Both the position numbers and the translations under genes were made by a program. The notes beneath the pieces are model-generated. The model did no database searches, had not been told where the DNA came from, and was given only the letters and a program-made list of their open reading frames with translations. DNA of 64,000 nt from an uncultured Actinomycetes bacterium (GTDB lineage: Bacteria > Actinomycetota > Thermoleophilia > Solirubrobacterales > 70-9), in the NCBI GenBank assembly GCA_946482365.1, contig CAMLQY010000006.1:36480-100479 (forward strand). The letters run 5' to 3'. This document shows positions 16,433-25,365 of this stretch, one piece after another; within the stretch, counting starts at the first letter, position 1, and every line of letters starts with the position of its first letter.

Positions 16433-17626
16433 ATGGCTGCGATGGCCACCGGCGACCAGACCCGCTCCTCGCGCCTGACGGCGAGGCTGCGCGAAGGGGA
16501 GCGGGTCACCCCGCTGGAGCTCTTCTTCGACCTCGTCTTCGTCCTCGCGCTGACCCAGTGCACGGCGCTGATGGCGGACCACCCGACCTGGGAGGGGCTG
16601 GTCCAGGGGCTGCTGGTGCTGGGAATGCTCTGGTGGTCGTGGACCGGGTACTCCTGGCTGACCAGCGTGATCGACCCCGAGGAGGGCGCGGTGCGGCTGG
16701 TGATCTTCGGCGCGATCGCGGCCCTCCTGCTCGTCTCGCTCTGCGTGCCGGAAGCGTTCGGCGACCTCGGGCTCGCCTTCGCCCTGATCTACGGCCTCGT
16801 CCGCACCGCCCACATCGCCCTCTTCATGCTCGCCAGCCCCGAGGACGACGCGCTGCGGCACTCGGTCCTGGCCCTGGCCGGCAGCACAGCCGTGGCCGTC
16901 GCACTGCTGGCGACGGCCTCGCTGTTCGACGGCCTCGCGCAGGGATCCCTGTGGGCACTCGCCCTCCTCCTCGACATGGGCGGCCCCTACTTCTTCGGCG
17001 CGGAAGGCTGGAAGCTCGTCCCCGAGCACTTCGCCGAGCGCCACGGGCTGATCGTGATCATCGCCCTCGGCGAGTCGATCGTCGCGATCGGCCTCGGCGC
17101 CGAGCACGAGCTCACGCTTGGGATCGGCGCCGCAGCGGTGCTCGGCGTGGCCCTCACCGCGGCGATGTGGTGGATCTACTTCGACGTCGTCGCAATCGTC
17201 GCCGCGAGGCGGCTCGCCGAGGCCGAGCCGGGCAGGGTCCGCAACGAGATGGCGCGCGACTCCTACTCCTACCTGCACCTGCTGATGGTCGCCGGAATCG
17301 TGCTCGTCGCCCTCGGCCTGAAGAAGACGATCGGCCACTTCGACGCCCACCTCGACGCGGTCCTCGCCTTCGCCCTGCTCGGCGGGCTCGCTCTCTACCT
17401 GCTCGGCCACGTCACCTTCCGCTACCGCCACATCCACACGATCAACCGCCAGCGGCTGCTGCTGGCGCTGGTCCTCCTTCTCCTCGTCCCGGTCGCGACC
17501 GAGATGCCCGCCCTCGCCGCCCTCGCCGTCGCAAACGTCCTGATTTGGGCGATGATCGCCTACGAGACGCGCAGCTACGGCGAGGGTCGTCACCAGGTCC
17601 GCCACCCGCAGCCTGAACTTGGCTGA
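16433..17626 (+). CDS. LtrA (low temperature requirement A) family membrane protein
   Basis: The 397-residue protein has the LtrA hallmark near the N-terminus, RVTPLELFFDLVFVLALTQ (about residues 24-42), then about ten hydrophobic spans, with conserved HFAERHGLIVIIALGESIVAIG in the middle and FDVVAIVAARR. The family was named from Listeria cold-growth mutants; its biochemical activity is not established. Start is ATG at 16433, with a second in-frame ATG four codons later. Confidence 0.92.
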   Translation: MAAMATGDQTRSSRLTARLREGERVTPLELFFDLVFVLALTQCTALMADHPTWEGLVQGLLVLGMLWWSWTGYSWLTSVIDPEEGAVRLVIFGAIAALLLVSLCVPEAFGDLGLAFALIYGLVRTAHIALFMLASPEDDALRHSVLALAGSTAVAVALLATASLFDGLAQGSLWALALLLDMGGPYFFGAEGWKLVPEHFAERHGLIVIIALGESIVAIGLGAEHELTLGIGAAAVLGVALTAAMWWIYFDVVAIVAARRLAEAEPGRVRNEMARDSYSYLHLLMVAGIVLVALGLKKTIGHFDAHLDAVLAFALLGGLALYLLGHVTFRYRHIHTINRQRLLLALVLLLLVPVATEMPALAALAVANVLIWAMIAYETRSYGEGRHQVRHPQPELG

Positions 17627-17660
17627 CGGCGCCTCCAGTGTTGGTAAAAGCAACTAAAGT

Positions 17661-17690
17661 GGCTGACTTCCGTTTCTTTGTCGGTCAGCC
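17661..17690. promoter_or_regulatory. Inverted repeat upstream of the Liv-type binding protein
   Basis: Arms GGCTGAC (17661-17667) and GTCAGCC (17684-17690) are perfect with a 16-base AT-rich spacer, 11 bases before the ATG at 17702. It could be an operator for the nearby GntR regulator or the ltrA terminator; the position just before the start codon favours a regulatory or leader role. Confidence 0.4.
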
Positions 17691-17701
17691 TAAATACCCA
17701 T

Positions 17702-18886
17702 ATGAAGCCAGCTGCGTTCCTCTCCCTTGCGCTCACACTCTGCCTCCTGGCCGGGTGCGGCGGCGATGGCGATTCGACCAGTTCCTCCACCTCGACCGGG
17801 CTACCGGAGACGATCACGCTCGGCGCCGCGATCGCCAAGAGCGGCTACCTCGAGCCATATGACGCCAGCATCGTCGCCGTCGAACAGCTCGTCGACGAAG
17901 TCAACGCCAGAGGCGGCATAGACGGCAGCAAGCTCCGGGTCATCCAGACCGACAACCGCTCCGACCCCCAGCAGGCCCCGATCGCCGCCCAGCAGGCAGT
18001 CGAAAAGGGAGCCGACGTGCTGCTGCTCAGCGGCGAGGCGTTCACCGCCACCGCAGCGACGCCGGCCGCCGAAGAAAACGACCTGCTCAACTTCAGCCTC
18101 TCCGCCAACGAACCCGGCTTCGGCCCGCCCACCACCGGCCGGCTCTCCTTCAGCGCCTACCCCAGCGTGCTCAGCGAGGCGAGCGCCAGCGCCAGCTTCC
18201 TGCGCCAGCGGGGGATCGAGCGGCCGTTCCTCTTCCGCGACACGGCGATCATCTACGGCAAGGCCGACTGCTCCGGCTTTCAGCAGGCCTGGGAGCGCCT
18301 CGGCGGCACCATCTCCGGCTCGGCCGACTTCAAGAACGAAGACGCGTCGGTCGCCAGCCAGATCAGCCAGCTGAAGAAATCCGACGCCGACGCGGTGATG
18401 ATGTGCTCCTATCCTCCGGGCGGCGCGGCCGCAATCAAGCAGATCCGCGCCGCCGGCATCGACGTCCCGATCATGGCGGCCGGCACCTTCGACGGCACCT
18501 ACTGGCTGAAGGGCATCTCCAATACCGAGGACATCTACGTCCCCCTGAACGGCTCGGCCTACGATCCCCCCGACCAGGCGGCGGCGAAGCTGTTCGAGAA
18601 GCTCGAACGCGCCGGGGTCGAAACCGACGTCTCCAGCGTCCTCCTCTCGGCCTACGCCGCCGGCCAGCTGATAGTCGAGGCGATCGAAGAGACGGGCAGC
18701 ATCGACGGAAACGTCCTCGCCGACGCTCTCGAGGCCCGGCCTCACCGGACCGTCATCGGCAAGATCGGCTACACCGAGGACAGCCACTTCACAAACGGCA
18801 GCTGGCCGATCTACGTGTTCGCGAACGGCGAGCCGAAACTGGTGACCGAACTCACACCAGACTTCATACCTCAGTATGGGGACTAG
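17702..18886 (+). CDS. ABC transporter substrate-binding lipoprotein (LivK/branched-chain type)
   Basis: The 394-residue protein has a lipoprotein signal with lipobox LLAGC (Cys19), a Ser/Thr-rich linker, and a periplasmic-binding type 1 fold of the Leu/Ile/Val-binding family: LGAAIAKSGYLEPYDASI, LVDEVNARGGIDGSKLRVI, QQAPIAAQQAVEKGADVLL, then GKADCSGFQQAWERLGG. Such proteins bind amino acids but also aromatic acids, amides and urea. It is the only binding protein near the livHMGF-type operon, which converges on it from the right, so the two probably form one importer. It is followed by a GntR regulator on the same strand. ATG 17702 was chosen because it starts the signal peptide. Confidence 0.9.
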   Translation: MKPAAFLSLALTLCLLAGCGGDGDSTSSSTSTGLPETITLGAAIAKSGYLEPYDASIVAVEQLVDEVNARGGIDGSKLRVIQTDNRSDPQQAPIAAQQAVEKGADVLLLSGEAFTATAATPAAEENDLLNFSLSANEPGFGPPTTGRLSFSAYPSVLSEASASASFLRQRGIERPFLFRDTAIIYGKADCSGFQQAWERLGGTISGSADFKNEDASVASQISQLKKSDADAVMMCSYPPGGAAAIKQIRAAGIDVPIMAAGTFDGTYWLKGISNTEDIYVPLNGSAYDPPDQAAAKLFEKLERAGVETDVSSVLLSAYAAGQLIVEAIEETGSIDGNVLADALEARPHRTVIGKIGYTEDSHFTNGSWPIYVFANGEPKLVTELTPDFIPQYGD

Positions 18887-18960
18887 CGGGGTCACCCCAA
18901 CCCAAAGAAAATCCCAAGGCTGCGTAGAAGTAACTGTCTAAAGGTATCCTCAACACTCGA

Positions 18961-19764
18961 ATGGTCAAGCCCACCGAGCCTGTTCGGGGCCGACCCAAAC
19001 AATCATCCGAGATTCCCCTAGCGGGTTGCGCCAAGCTCGATCGAAGCAGCGACGTACCGCTCTACTTCCAACTTGCCGCGACCCTGAAGGCGGTGCTGGA
19101 GGTCGGGGACTGGCAGGCCGGGGCCCGCTTTGCCTCCGAACGCGAGATCGAAGAAGAGTTCGGCGTCTCCCGCGCGGTGATCAGGCCGGCGCTCGAGCTC
19201 CTCGTCGGCGACGGCGCCATCGTCCGGGTCAAGGGATCGGGTGCCTTCGTTGCCCCGCCGCGACCCCAAATCCAGGCAACCGGGTTGGTCAAGTTGTCGT
19301 CCGAGTGCAACGACCCACAGGTGATCACCGTGCTCAGCGCACGCAAGCGCCAGCCCGACCGCGTCGTGTCGCACTACCTCGAGATCGAGGACCAGCGAAC
19401 GCCGATCGCCCACGTCACCGCGCTCATCGACGCCGGCAAGCCGTCGGTCTGCCTCATCGACTCTTACTCCTCGGTCATGCTCGTCCCCTGGGTGCTTCCC
19501 GCCGCCCAGGCACTCAAGACCCGGGGAAGGCCGTCAAAGCCAAGCGTGCCACCTGACCTCACCCGCGCCACCGTTGCGATCGAGCACACCTTCTTCGGGG
19601 AGTGGGGGTCTTCCCAAGTCGGAGCCTCGGCCGGAGACCCGGCTCTGATGGGGCGCCTCGTCCAGTTCGGCCGGGCGAACGACTCGGCCGGAGAGCGCCC
19701 ACTCGAGTTCGCCCGCTTCTTCTACCGCGCCGACGGTGCTCAGCTCGCCTTCGAGCTCGGCTGA
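18961..19764 (+). CDS. GntR-family transcriptional regulator (HutC-like)
   Basis: The 267-residue protein has a winged-helix GntR DNA-binding domain at about residues 30-100: VPLYFQLAATLKAVLEVGDW, ASEREIEEEFGVSRAVIRPA, LVGDGAIVRVKGSGAFV. The C-terminal part is a UTRA-like effector domain (VSHYLEIEDQRTPIAHVTAL). HutC-type GntR proteins sense small metabolites and control uptake or catabolic genes. Its place between the binding protein and the Liv-Rieske operon suggests it controls this module. It overlaps the 3' end of the Rieske gene by 25 bases. G+C content looks lower than in flanking genes. Confidence 0.87.
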   Translation: MVKPTEPVRGRPKQSSEIPLAGCAKLDRSSDVPLYFQLAATLKAVLEVGDWQAGARFASEREIEEEFGVSRAVIRPALELLVGDGAIVRVKGSGAFVAPPRPQIQATGLVKLSSECNDPQVITVLSARKRQPDRVVSHYLEIEDQRTPIAHVTALIDAGKPSVCLIDSYSSVMLVPWVLPAAQALKTRGRPSKPSVPPDLTRATVAIEHTFFGEWGSSQVGASAGDPALMGRLVQFGRANDSAGERPLEFARFFYRADGAQLAFELG

Positions 19765-20789
19765 AGAGAGCGCCCCGCCAGCGCCCGCCGCACGAACTCC
19801 GAGCAGGCCTCCCGGTAGGCGAGCGCGAAGCGGTCGGCGAGAGTGTGGACCTCGATGTCCAGGGCGAGTGGAAGCTCGGGCGGCTCGATCGCCTCCATGA
19901 TCCGGCGGTCCTCGGCGTAGAGGCTTTCCTCGGAGTCGATCACCTCCTCGACGGTGAGCTCGTCGAAGTCCTCGCTCAGCCCCTCGATCCAGTAGTGCAC
20001 CGACTCGGTTGCGCTGATCGCCCGCGCCGCGTGCACCAGGCAGCGTTCGCCCTTCGTCATGAACATCCGGATCGAGGTGAAGTTGGGAGCGATGACGTGG
20101 TTGTGCCCTTCGCGCAGCGAGTCCCAGGTCCCGTCCCCGCCTTCGCCGGTCGGCATCTCACGGCGCATCGTCACCTCGAGCCCGTCGCGCTCGACTGGAA
20201 GCGGCTCCACCACCTCTGCGACGTCGCCAAGCGTTGCTCGGTGCACGAAGGCGAAGTGTGCGACGTCGCGGAAGTTCTCGATCGCCACCCCCATCGCGAC
20301 CGGCAGCTCGAACGGCGTGCCGTAGGCAAGCCTCTGCCGATCGGGGTCGAACCAGGGCACGCTCGGCGGCTCGCCGAGCGGCTCTTCCAGCGTCGTCCAG
20401 ACCAGGCCCCACTGCTCGCGTGCGGGGAAGGCAGCGATCCGGGCCCGCGGGGGAATCTGGGCCTGATCTTCCAGCGAGGGGATGCGCGTGCAGGCGCCGT
20501 CGCCGCTGTCCCACTCCCAGCCGTGGTAGGGGCACTGGATGCCCTCGCCCTTCACCTCGCCCATCGAAAGCGAGGCGCCGCGGTGGGCGCAGCGGTCGGA
20601 GACCACCGCCGGCTCACCGCTCTCGGTCAGGAAGACCGCAAGGGCCTCGCCGAGCAGGACCGCTCGCTGCGGGCCTTGCTCCAAGTCTTGGATTCTCGCC
20701 ACCGGTTGCCAGCAGCGTCGCAGCGCCCGCGAGAGCTCCTCGCTGCTCGGGGCTCCGTTCAGGTGCTTTTCGTTCAGGTGCTCGTTCAT
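19740..20789 (-). CDS. Rieske non-heme iron oxygenase, alpha subunit type
   Basis: The 349-residue protein has a Rieske [2Fe-2S] domain, C67-x-H69 (RCAHRGAS) and C86-x2-H89 (CPYHGWEWD), and a catalytic domain with the mononuclear iron triad in ENFRDVAHFAFVH (Asp175, His178, His183). Size and architecture match group I monooxygenase/demethylase types such as vanillate demethylase and phthalate dioxygenase oxygenases, which need a separate reductase; none is seen nearby. It is the last gene of the livH-livM/G-livF operon (28-base gap), which suggests that its substrate is what the transporter imports. Start ATG 20789 has a GGAGGG site. Confidence 0.9.
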   Translation of the reverse strand: MNEHLNEKHLNGAPSSEELSRALRRCWQPVARIQDLEQGPQRAVLLGEALAVFLTESGEPAVVSDRCAHRGASLSMGEVKGEGIQCPYHGWEWDSGDGACTRIPSLEDQAQIPPRARIAAFPAREQWGLVWTTLEEPLGEPPSVPWFDPDRQRLAYGTPFELPVAMGVAIENFRDVAHFAFVHRATLGDVAEVVEPLPVERDGLEVTMRREMPTGEGGDGTWDSLREGHNHVIAPNFTSIRMFMTKGERCLVHAARAISATESVHYWIEGLSEDFDELTVEEVIDSEESLYAEDRRIMEAIEPPELPLALDIEVHTLADRFALAYREACSEFVRRALAGRSLQPSSKAS

Positions 20790-20817
20790 CGTCCCTCCTC
20801 CGGTTTGGTCACTTCGT

Positions 20818-21519
20818 TCACGGCTGTCCTCCCATGTAGGCACGCTGCAGGTCGGAATCGCCCTGCAGCTCATCGCGCCCGCCCTGCGCGCGGACCCTGC
20901 CGCCGCTGAGCACGAGGCAGCGGTCGCAGAAGTCGATCGTCCGCGCCGCGTTCTGCTCCACCAGAAGCATCGTCGTCCCTTCCTCGCGCAGGCCCTCCAG
21001 AAGCTCGTAGATCAGGTCGATCGTCTTGGGTGCCAGCCCGAGCGACGGCTCGTCGAGGATCAGCAGCCTCGGCCGGCCAAGCAACGCGCGGGCAATCGCC
21101 AGTTGCTGCTGCTCGCCACCTGAGAGCCGGTCGGCCTCCTCCCCGGCCCGCTCGCGCAGGATCGGGAAGCGCTCCAGCGCCTGCTTCATGACAGCGGCGC
21201 TCTCGCCGTTTCTCCACTCGCCCAAACGCAGGTTCTCCGCCACCGTCAGCGTCTTGAAGACGTGGCGCCCCTCGGGGACGAGCGCAAGCCCGAGCCGCGC
21301 GATCCGCTCCGGCGCCATCCCAGTGACGACGCGGCCTTCGAAGGACACCTCGCCCGAGCTCGGCGGCGTCAGGCCGCAGATCGCTCGCAGCACCGAGCTC
21401 TTGCCGGCCCCGTTCGGCCCGATCATTCCCACGACCTCTCCCTCGGCGAGCCTGAGATCGACGCCGTGCACGACCTCCACGCCGCCGTAGGCAACCTTGA
21501 CCTGGCGCAGCTCAAGCAC
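20818..21519 (-). CDS. livF: Branched-chain-type ABC transporter ATP-binding protein LivF
   Basis: The 233-residue ATPase has Walker A GPNGAGKSS, signature LSGGEQQQLAIARAL, Walker B LLILDEPSLGLAP and the LivF-specific VEQNA block near the end. It energises uptake with the LivM/G fusion and LivH. Start is GTG at 21519, overlapping the LivM/G stop by 8 bases. Confidence 0.92.
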   Translation of the reverse strand: MLELRQVKVAYGGVEVVHGVDLRLAEGEVVGMIGPNGAGKSSVLRAICGLTPPSSGEVSFEGRVVTGMAPERIARLGLALVPEGRHVFKTLTVAENLRLGEWRNGESAAVMKQALERFPILRERAGEEADRLSGGEQQQLAIARALLGRPRLLILDEPSLGLAPKTIDLIYELLEGLREEGTTMLLVEQNAARTIDFCDRCLVLSGGRVRAQGGRDELQGDSDLQRAYMGGQP

Positions 21520-23374
21520 CTGCCACCGCCAGGTAGGAACTGCCCAGGTAGGCCTCGACCACCGCCGGGTCGGCCTGGACCTCCGTCGGCGAGCCGATCC
21601 GCAACGTGACCCCGTCGTCGATCACCTGGACCCGCGGGCAGAGGCCCATCACCACGCTCATCTCGTGCTCGATCAGGAGGATTCCGCAACCGAAGTCCTC
21701 GAGCACGCCCCGCAGGATCGCGACCAGCTCCTCGGCCTCGGCCTCGCTCAACCCGGCGGCGGGCTCGTCGAGCAGCAGGTAGCGAGGCCCGGCGGCGAGG
21801 GCGCGGGCCACTCCAAGCAGGCGCTGGCTCGCCGGTGGCAGCGAGCCCGCCGGAAGCGCCGCCTGCTCGCCCATTCCGAGGCGCGCCAGGACGTCCGCGG
21901 CGAGGGCGACGGCCTCTCGCTTGGCAACGCCGACTCCCATCGCGCCGACGGCGGCGCTCTCCAAGCCACTCAGATGCGGAAAGGGAAGGGCCGCCTGGAA
22001 GGTGCGGCCAAGGCCGATGCGGGCCAGGCGGGCCGGGGAGCGACCGCCGACGTCGGCGCCGTCCAGCCTGACCGTGCCCGCGTCGGGCGCGAGGAAACCG
22101 CTGAGGACGTTGACCAGCGTCGTCTTTCCGGCGCCGTTCGGCCCGATCAGGCCGAGCGCCTCGCCGCGCCGCAGCGTCAGGTCGACCCCGCGGAGAACCC
22201 GCAGGCCGCCGAACGCCACTGAGATTCCCTCGGCACGGAGCGAGCCGGGGCGGGCACGCTCGGCCTTCACCATCTCGGCGGCGGCCTTAGCATCAGGCCA
22301 GGGCGGCTTCGCCCCTCGATTGCGGGGCAGGCTCCGGCCCAGCAAGCGACCGAGCCAGGCCAGCTCGCCCGCCTCGCGCCCACCGGTGAGCCCGTCCGGC
22401 ATGGCGACGATCGCCGCCAGCAGGATCAGGCCGACGCCGATCGCGGCCAGTCCCGGCGTCTCGCCGATCGAGAGGAGGCCGAGGAGATCGGCCCCGTCTT
22501 CGACGCCCCGCAGCACCTCGTTCACGCTCGCCACCGCGATCGCCCCCAGCACCGCGCCAAAGACGCTGCGGGCACCGCCGAGCACCAGCATCGTCACCGT
22601 CGTCACCGTCGCGGCGAAGTAGAAGGTGGCGGGGTCGAGAACACCGGACTGGTGCACCGCCAGCGCGCCGCCGATCCCGCACAGCATCCCGCTGAGCACG
22701 AATGCGACCAGTCGCTCGCCGGTCACGTTGATCCCCAGCGAACGGGCGGCTACCTCGTCCTCGCGGGTGGCCTGCAACCGGTAGCCGCGCGACGACCATT
22801 TGAAGGCGAGCGCCACGACGACGGCCGCGGCAGCCCAGAGGCCGGCGGACTCGACGCCGGTCGTCCTCGGGATGCTGACCAACCCGCTGCTGCCACCGCT
22901 TACCGCGTCCCAGTTGGCGAGCACGTTGTAGACGACGATCAGGAAGGCGAAGGTCGAGATCGGAATCGCCAGGGTCGAGGTCCGCATCAGCGGCAGCCCG
23001 ACTACCGCTGCCAGCAGGCCGCAGGCCACGGCCGCAATCAGGGTCGAGGGCAGCGCACCGAGCTGAGCCGTGGCGATCAGGTCGGGGAGCCCGGGTGTCT
23101 GCAGCGCGGCGAAGGCGGCCGGCAGCGTCAGCAGCGCGCCGGCGTAGGCGCCGACGCTGGCGAAGCCGAGCTGCCCGAACGAGTAGACGCCGCTGTTGCC
23201 GATGAAGACCTGCAGGCCGAGGACGACGATCAGGCTGCAGAGGATCGTCGTCACGGTGCCCCGCAGGGAGGGAGTGCCGCTGGCGCCGATCGCCACTGCG
23301 ATAGCGACCAGCGTGAGCGGAGCCAGCAGCGAGACGGCAAGCGAGGAACGTGAGCGCAGTCGCACGCCGTTCAC
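21512..23374 (-). CDS. LivM permease - LivG ATPase fusion
   Basis: The 620-residue protein joins a LivM-type permease (about residues 1-345, with GNSGVYSFGQLGFASVGAYAGALL and eight or more spans) to a LivG-type ATPase (about 375-620). Walker A GPNGAGKTT lies near residue 409 and Walker B YLLLDEPAAGL follows. The ABC signature is LPPASQRLLGVARAL near 505, which lacks the canonical LSGGQ or LPYGQQ pattern; the partner LivF has an intact LSGGE. Such LivM-LivG fusions occur in actinobacteria. The GTG start at 23374 overlaps the livH stop by 4 bases. Confidence 0.9.
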   Translation of the reverse strand: MNGVRLRSRSSLAVSLLAPLTLVAIAVAIGASGTPSLRGTVTTILCSLIVVLGLQVFIGNSGVYSFGQLGFASVGAYAGALLTLPAAFAALQTPGLPDLIATAQLGALPSTLIAAVACGLLAAVVGLPLMRTSTLAIPISTFAFLIVVYNVLANWDAVSGGSSGLVSIPRTTGVESAGLWAAAAVVVALAFKWSSRGYRLQATREDEVAARSLGINVTGERLVAFVLSGMLCGIGGALAVHQSGVLDPATFYFAATVTTVTMLVLGGARSVFGAVLGAIAVASVNEVLRGVEDGADLLGLLSIGETPGLAAIGVGLILLAAIVAMPDGLTGGREAGELAWLGRLLGRSLPRNRGAKPPWPDAKAAAEMVKAERARPGSLRAEGISVAFGGLRVLRGVDLTLRRGEALGLIGPNGAGKTTLVNVLSGFLAPDAGTVRLDGADVGGRSPARLARIGLGRTFQAALPFPHLSGLESAAVGAMGVGVAKREAVALAADVLARLGMGEQAALPAGSLPPASQRLLGVARALAAGPRYLLLDEPAAGLSEAEAEELVAILRGVLEDFGCGILLIEHEMSVVMGLCPRVQVIDDGVTLRIGSPTEVQADPAVVEAYLGSSYLAVAGA

Positions 23375-24255
23375 ACCCTTGCCTCACCGGTTGCGGCGCC
23401 GAGCAGGCCCCGCGGCCGGAAGATCAGGATCGCAACCGGCAGGCTGAAGACGATCGCGTCGCGGAAGGGCACCAGGCCCGCCGGCAGGTAGGCCCCGAGC
23501 AGGGAGGAGGCGATGCCGAGCAGCAGTCCGCCGAGCACCGCGCCGACCATCCTGCCGAAGCCGCCGATCGTAACCGCGACGAAGCCGATCAGCACCGGTG
23601 TCAGGCCCATCGTCGGCGAGACCTGTCCGGTCTGCATCACCAGGAGCACCCCGACCGCCGCGGCAAGCGCGCCGCTTATCGCGAAGGACAGCGCGATCAC
23701 CCGGTCCGCGCGCACGCCGAGCAGTCGCGCCATCTCGAAGTTCTCCGCTGCCGCCCGCATCGCCAGCCCGGCGCGGGTCCGGTAGAGCAGCCAGCCGAGG
23801 CCGGCGAGGACGACCGCCGTCAGGCCGAGGGTGAGGAACTCCAGGTTGGGCACCGAGACGGCACCGAGCTCCGTCGACTCGCTCAGCACGCCAGGGGTAG
23901 CAACCGACTGGGGGCGGGCGTCGACCGCGCCGGTGACGACGCTCTGAAGGATCGTCGCCACCGCCAGCGAGGTGACGAGCTGGGCGGACAGATCCGCGTT
24001 GCGGACCGGCCGGAAGGCGACCCGCTCGGCCGCGATCGCGATCAGGACCCCGGTTGCCAGCGCCCCGGCCAGCGCGGCGGCGAAGGGCAGCCCGGCGAGA
24101 ACGTAGAGGGCGTAGGCGGCGAGCATGATGAACTCGCCGTGGGCGAAGTTCATCATCCCCATCACCGTGTAGACCAAGGTGACCCCAAGCGCGATCAGCG
24201 CGTAGAGGCTGCCGAGCGCAAGAGCGTCGATCAGGTTCTGCGCCAGCTCGGTCAC
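23371..24255 (-). CDS. livH: Branched-chain-type ABC transporter permease LivH
   Basis: The 294-residue permease has the LivH N-terminus NLIDALALGSLYALIALGVTLVYTVMGMMNFAHGEFIML and eight hydrophobic spans, with the conserved QVSPTMGLTPVLIGFVAVTI region. It is the first gene of the four-gene operon ending with the Rieske oxygenase. The start is GTG at 24255; a palindrome lies directly upstream. Confidence 0.92.
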   Translation of the reverse strand: MTELAQNLIDALALGSLYALIALGVTLVYTVMGMMNFAHGEFIMLAAYALYVLAGLPFAAALAGALATGVLIAIAAERVAFRPVRNADLSAQLVTSLAVATILQSVVTGAVDARPQSVATPGVLSESTELGAVSVPNLEFLTLGLTAVVLAGLGWLLYRTRAGLAMRAAAENFEMARLLGVRADRVIALSFAISGALAAAVGVLLVMQTGQVSPTMGLTPVLIGFVAVTIGGFGRMVGAVLGGLLLGIASSLLGAYLPAGLVPFRDAIVFSLPVAILIFRPRGLLGAATGEARV

Positions 24256-24260
24256 CGCGA

Positions 24261-24276
24261 CTCAATAATTCTTGAG
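24261..24276. promoter_or_regulatory. Palindrome just upstream of livH
   Basis: CTCAA (24261-24265) and TTGAG (24272-24276) flank the AT-rich spacer TAATTC. It lies 6-21 bases before the livH GTG, so it covers the ribosome-binding region or proximal promoter. The half-site spacing fits a small dimeric regulator; a link to the GntR protein at 18961 is inference. Confidence 0.4.
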
Positions 24277-24371
24277 GGCAATGCGACGTAGGTTAGACCG
24301 GTACGGCCAAGTAATGCTCTGGAAACGCTAAAGCTTGTACGCCGAGGAGGAGCGTCGACGTGGGCCCAGGC

Positions 24372-25208
24372 TCAAGGCGCTACGAACGTGGCCGGGTCGG
24401 GGCCGATCCGGCTATCGCTGTCGAGGCCTTCGATCGCCGCCATCTCCTCGCTGGAGAGCTCGAAGTCGAAGGCGTCGATGTTCTCGCGGATCCGCGCCGG
24501 CGTCACCGACTTGGGGATGACGACGTTGCCGAGCTGCAGGTGCCAGCGCAGGATCACCTGGGCAGGCGTCTTGCCGTGGCCCTCGGCCACGCGGACGATC
24601 GTCTCGTCGAACAGCGCGCCCTGCGTGAGCGGGCTCCAGGTCTCGGTGGCGATGTCGTGCTCGGCGTGCCAGGCGCGCAGGTTGGCCTGCTGCAGGCGCG
24701 GGTGCAGCTCGACCTGGTTCACCGCCGGCCGCACCTCCATCTCCCGCATCAGCAGTTCGAGATCCTCGATGCGGAAGTTGGAGACCCCGATCGTGCGCGC
24801 CGCCTCCTCCCGGAGGATCTGTTCGAAGGCCCCCCATGTCTCGAGGAACCGCCCCTCTGTCGGGACGGGCCAGTGGATCAGGTAGAGGTCGACATGGTCG
24901 AGCCCGAGTCGCTCGAGGCTGGCCTCAAAGGCCTCGATGGTCGAGTCGTAACCCTGCTGCGAGTTCCACAGCTTGGTGGTGACGAAGTAGTCCTCGCGGG
25001 ACAGGCCCGAGGCGGCGAGAGCCGCGCCGACCCCCTCCTCGTTGCGATAGGCGGCGGCGGTGTCGAAGTGCCTGTAGCCTGCTTCAAGCGCCAGCTCGAC
25101 GGCGGCCTGGGTCTCCGCCGGAGGAATCTGGAAGACGCCGAAGCCGAGCTGCGGGATCTCGATTCCGTCATGTAGACGGAGGCTTGGCACCGCTGTCGTC
25201 TGGGTCAA
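24372..25208 (-). CDS. Aldo/keto reductase (AKR5/2,5-diketogluconate reductase type)
   Basis: A TIM-barrel NADPH-dependent oxidoreductase of 278 residues that reduces aldehydes or ketones. Visible signatures are GYRHFDTAAAYRNEEGVG with catalytic Asp and Tyr, LWNSQQGYD (Lys in VTTKLWN), DLYLIHWPVP, IGVSNF, and the cofactor loop VVIPKSVTPARIRENID. I chose the TTG at 25208, because a GGAAGGG ribosome site lies six bases upstream; an in-frame TTG at 25232 would add eight residues. No operon partner. Confidence 0.9.
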   Translation of the reverse strand: MTQTTAVPSLRLHDGIEIPQLGFGVFQIPPAETQAAVELALEAGYRHFDTAAAYRNEEGVGAALAASGLSREDYFVTTKLWNSQQGYDSTIEAFEASLERLGLDHVDLYLIHWPVPTEGRFLETWGAFEQILREEAARTIGVSNFRIEDLELLMREMEVRPAVNQVELHPRLQQANLRAWHAEHDIATETWSPLTQGALFDETIVRVAEGHGKTPAQVILRWHLQLGNVVIPKSVTPARIRENIDAFDFELSSEEMAAIEGLDSDSRIGPDPATFVAP

Positions 25209-25299
25209 GGGCGTCCCTTCCTGTAATGACAAGAAGCTGCTGTTATGAGTAATACAGCATCGGTACCCGCTTGAACAGCATAAGTATCGGTTTTGTGAA

Positions 25300-25324
25300 T
25301 TTTTTATCCTGATAGGACAAAAAA
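25300..25324. promoter_or_regulatory. AT-rich inverted repeat upstream of the aldo/keto reductase
   Basis: Arms 25300-25310 (TTTTTTATCCT) and 25314-25324 (AGGACAAAAAA) pair at 10 of 11 positions. It lies in an unusually AT-rich 130-base stretch between the small membrane gene (ends 25366) and the reductase start. On the minus strand it could be the terminator of the small gene, ending in T-rich sequence, or an operator for the reductase. Confidence 0.5.
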
Positions 25325-25365
25325 CCTCGTGCGGCTTCTCCGCGCAGAACGTCGAAGGGGGCCGA

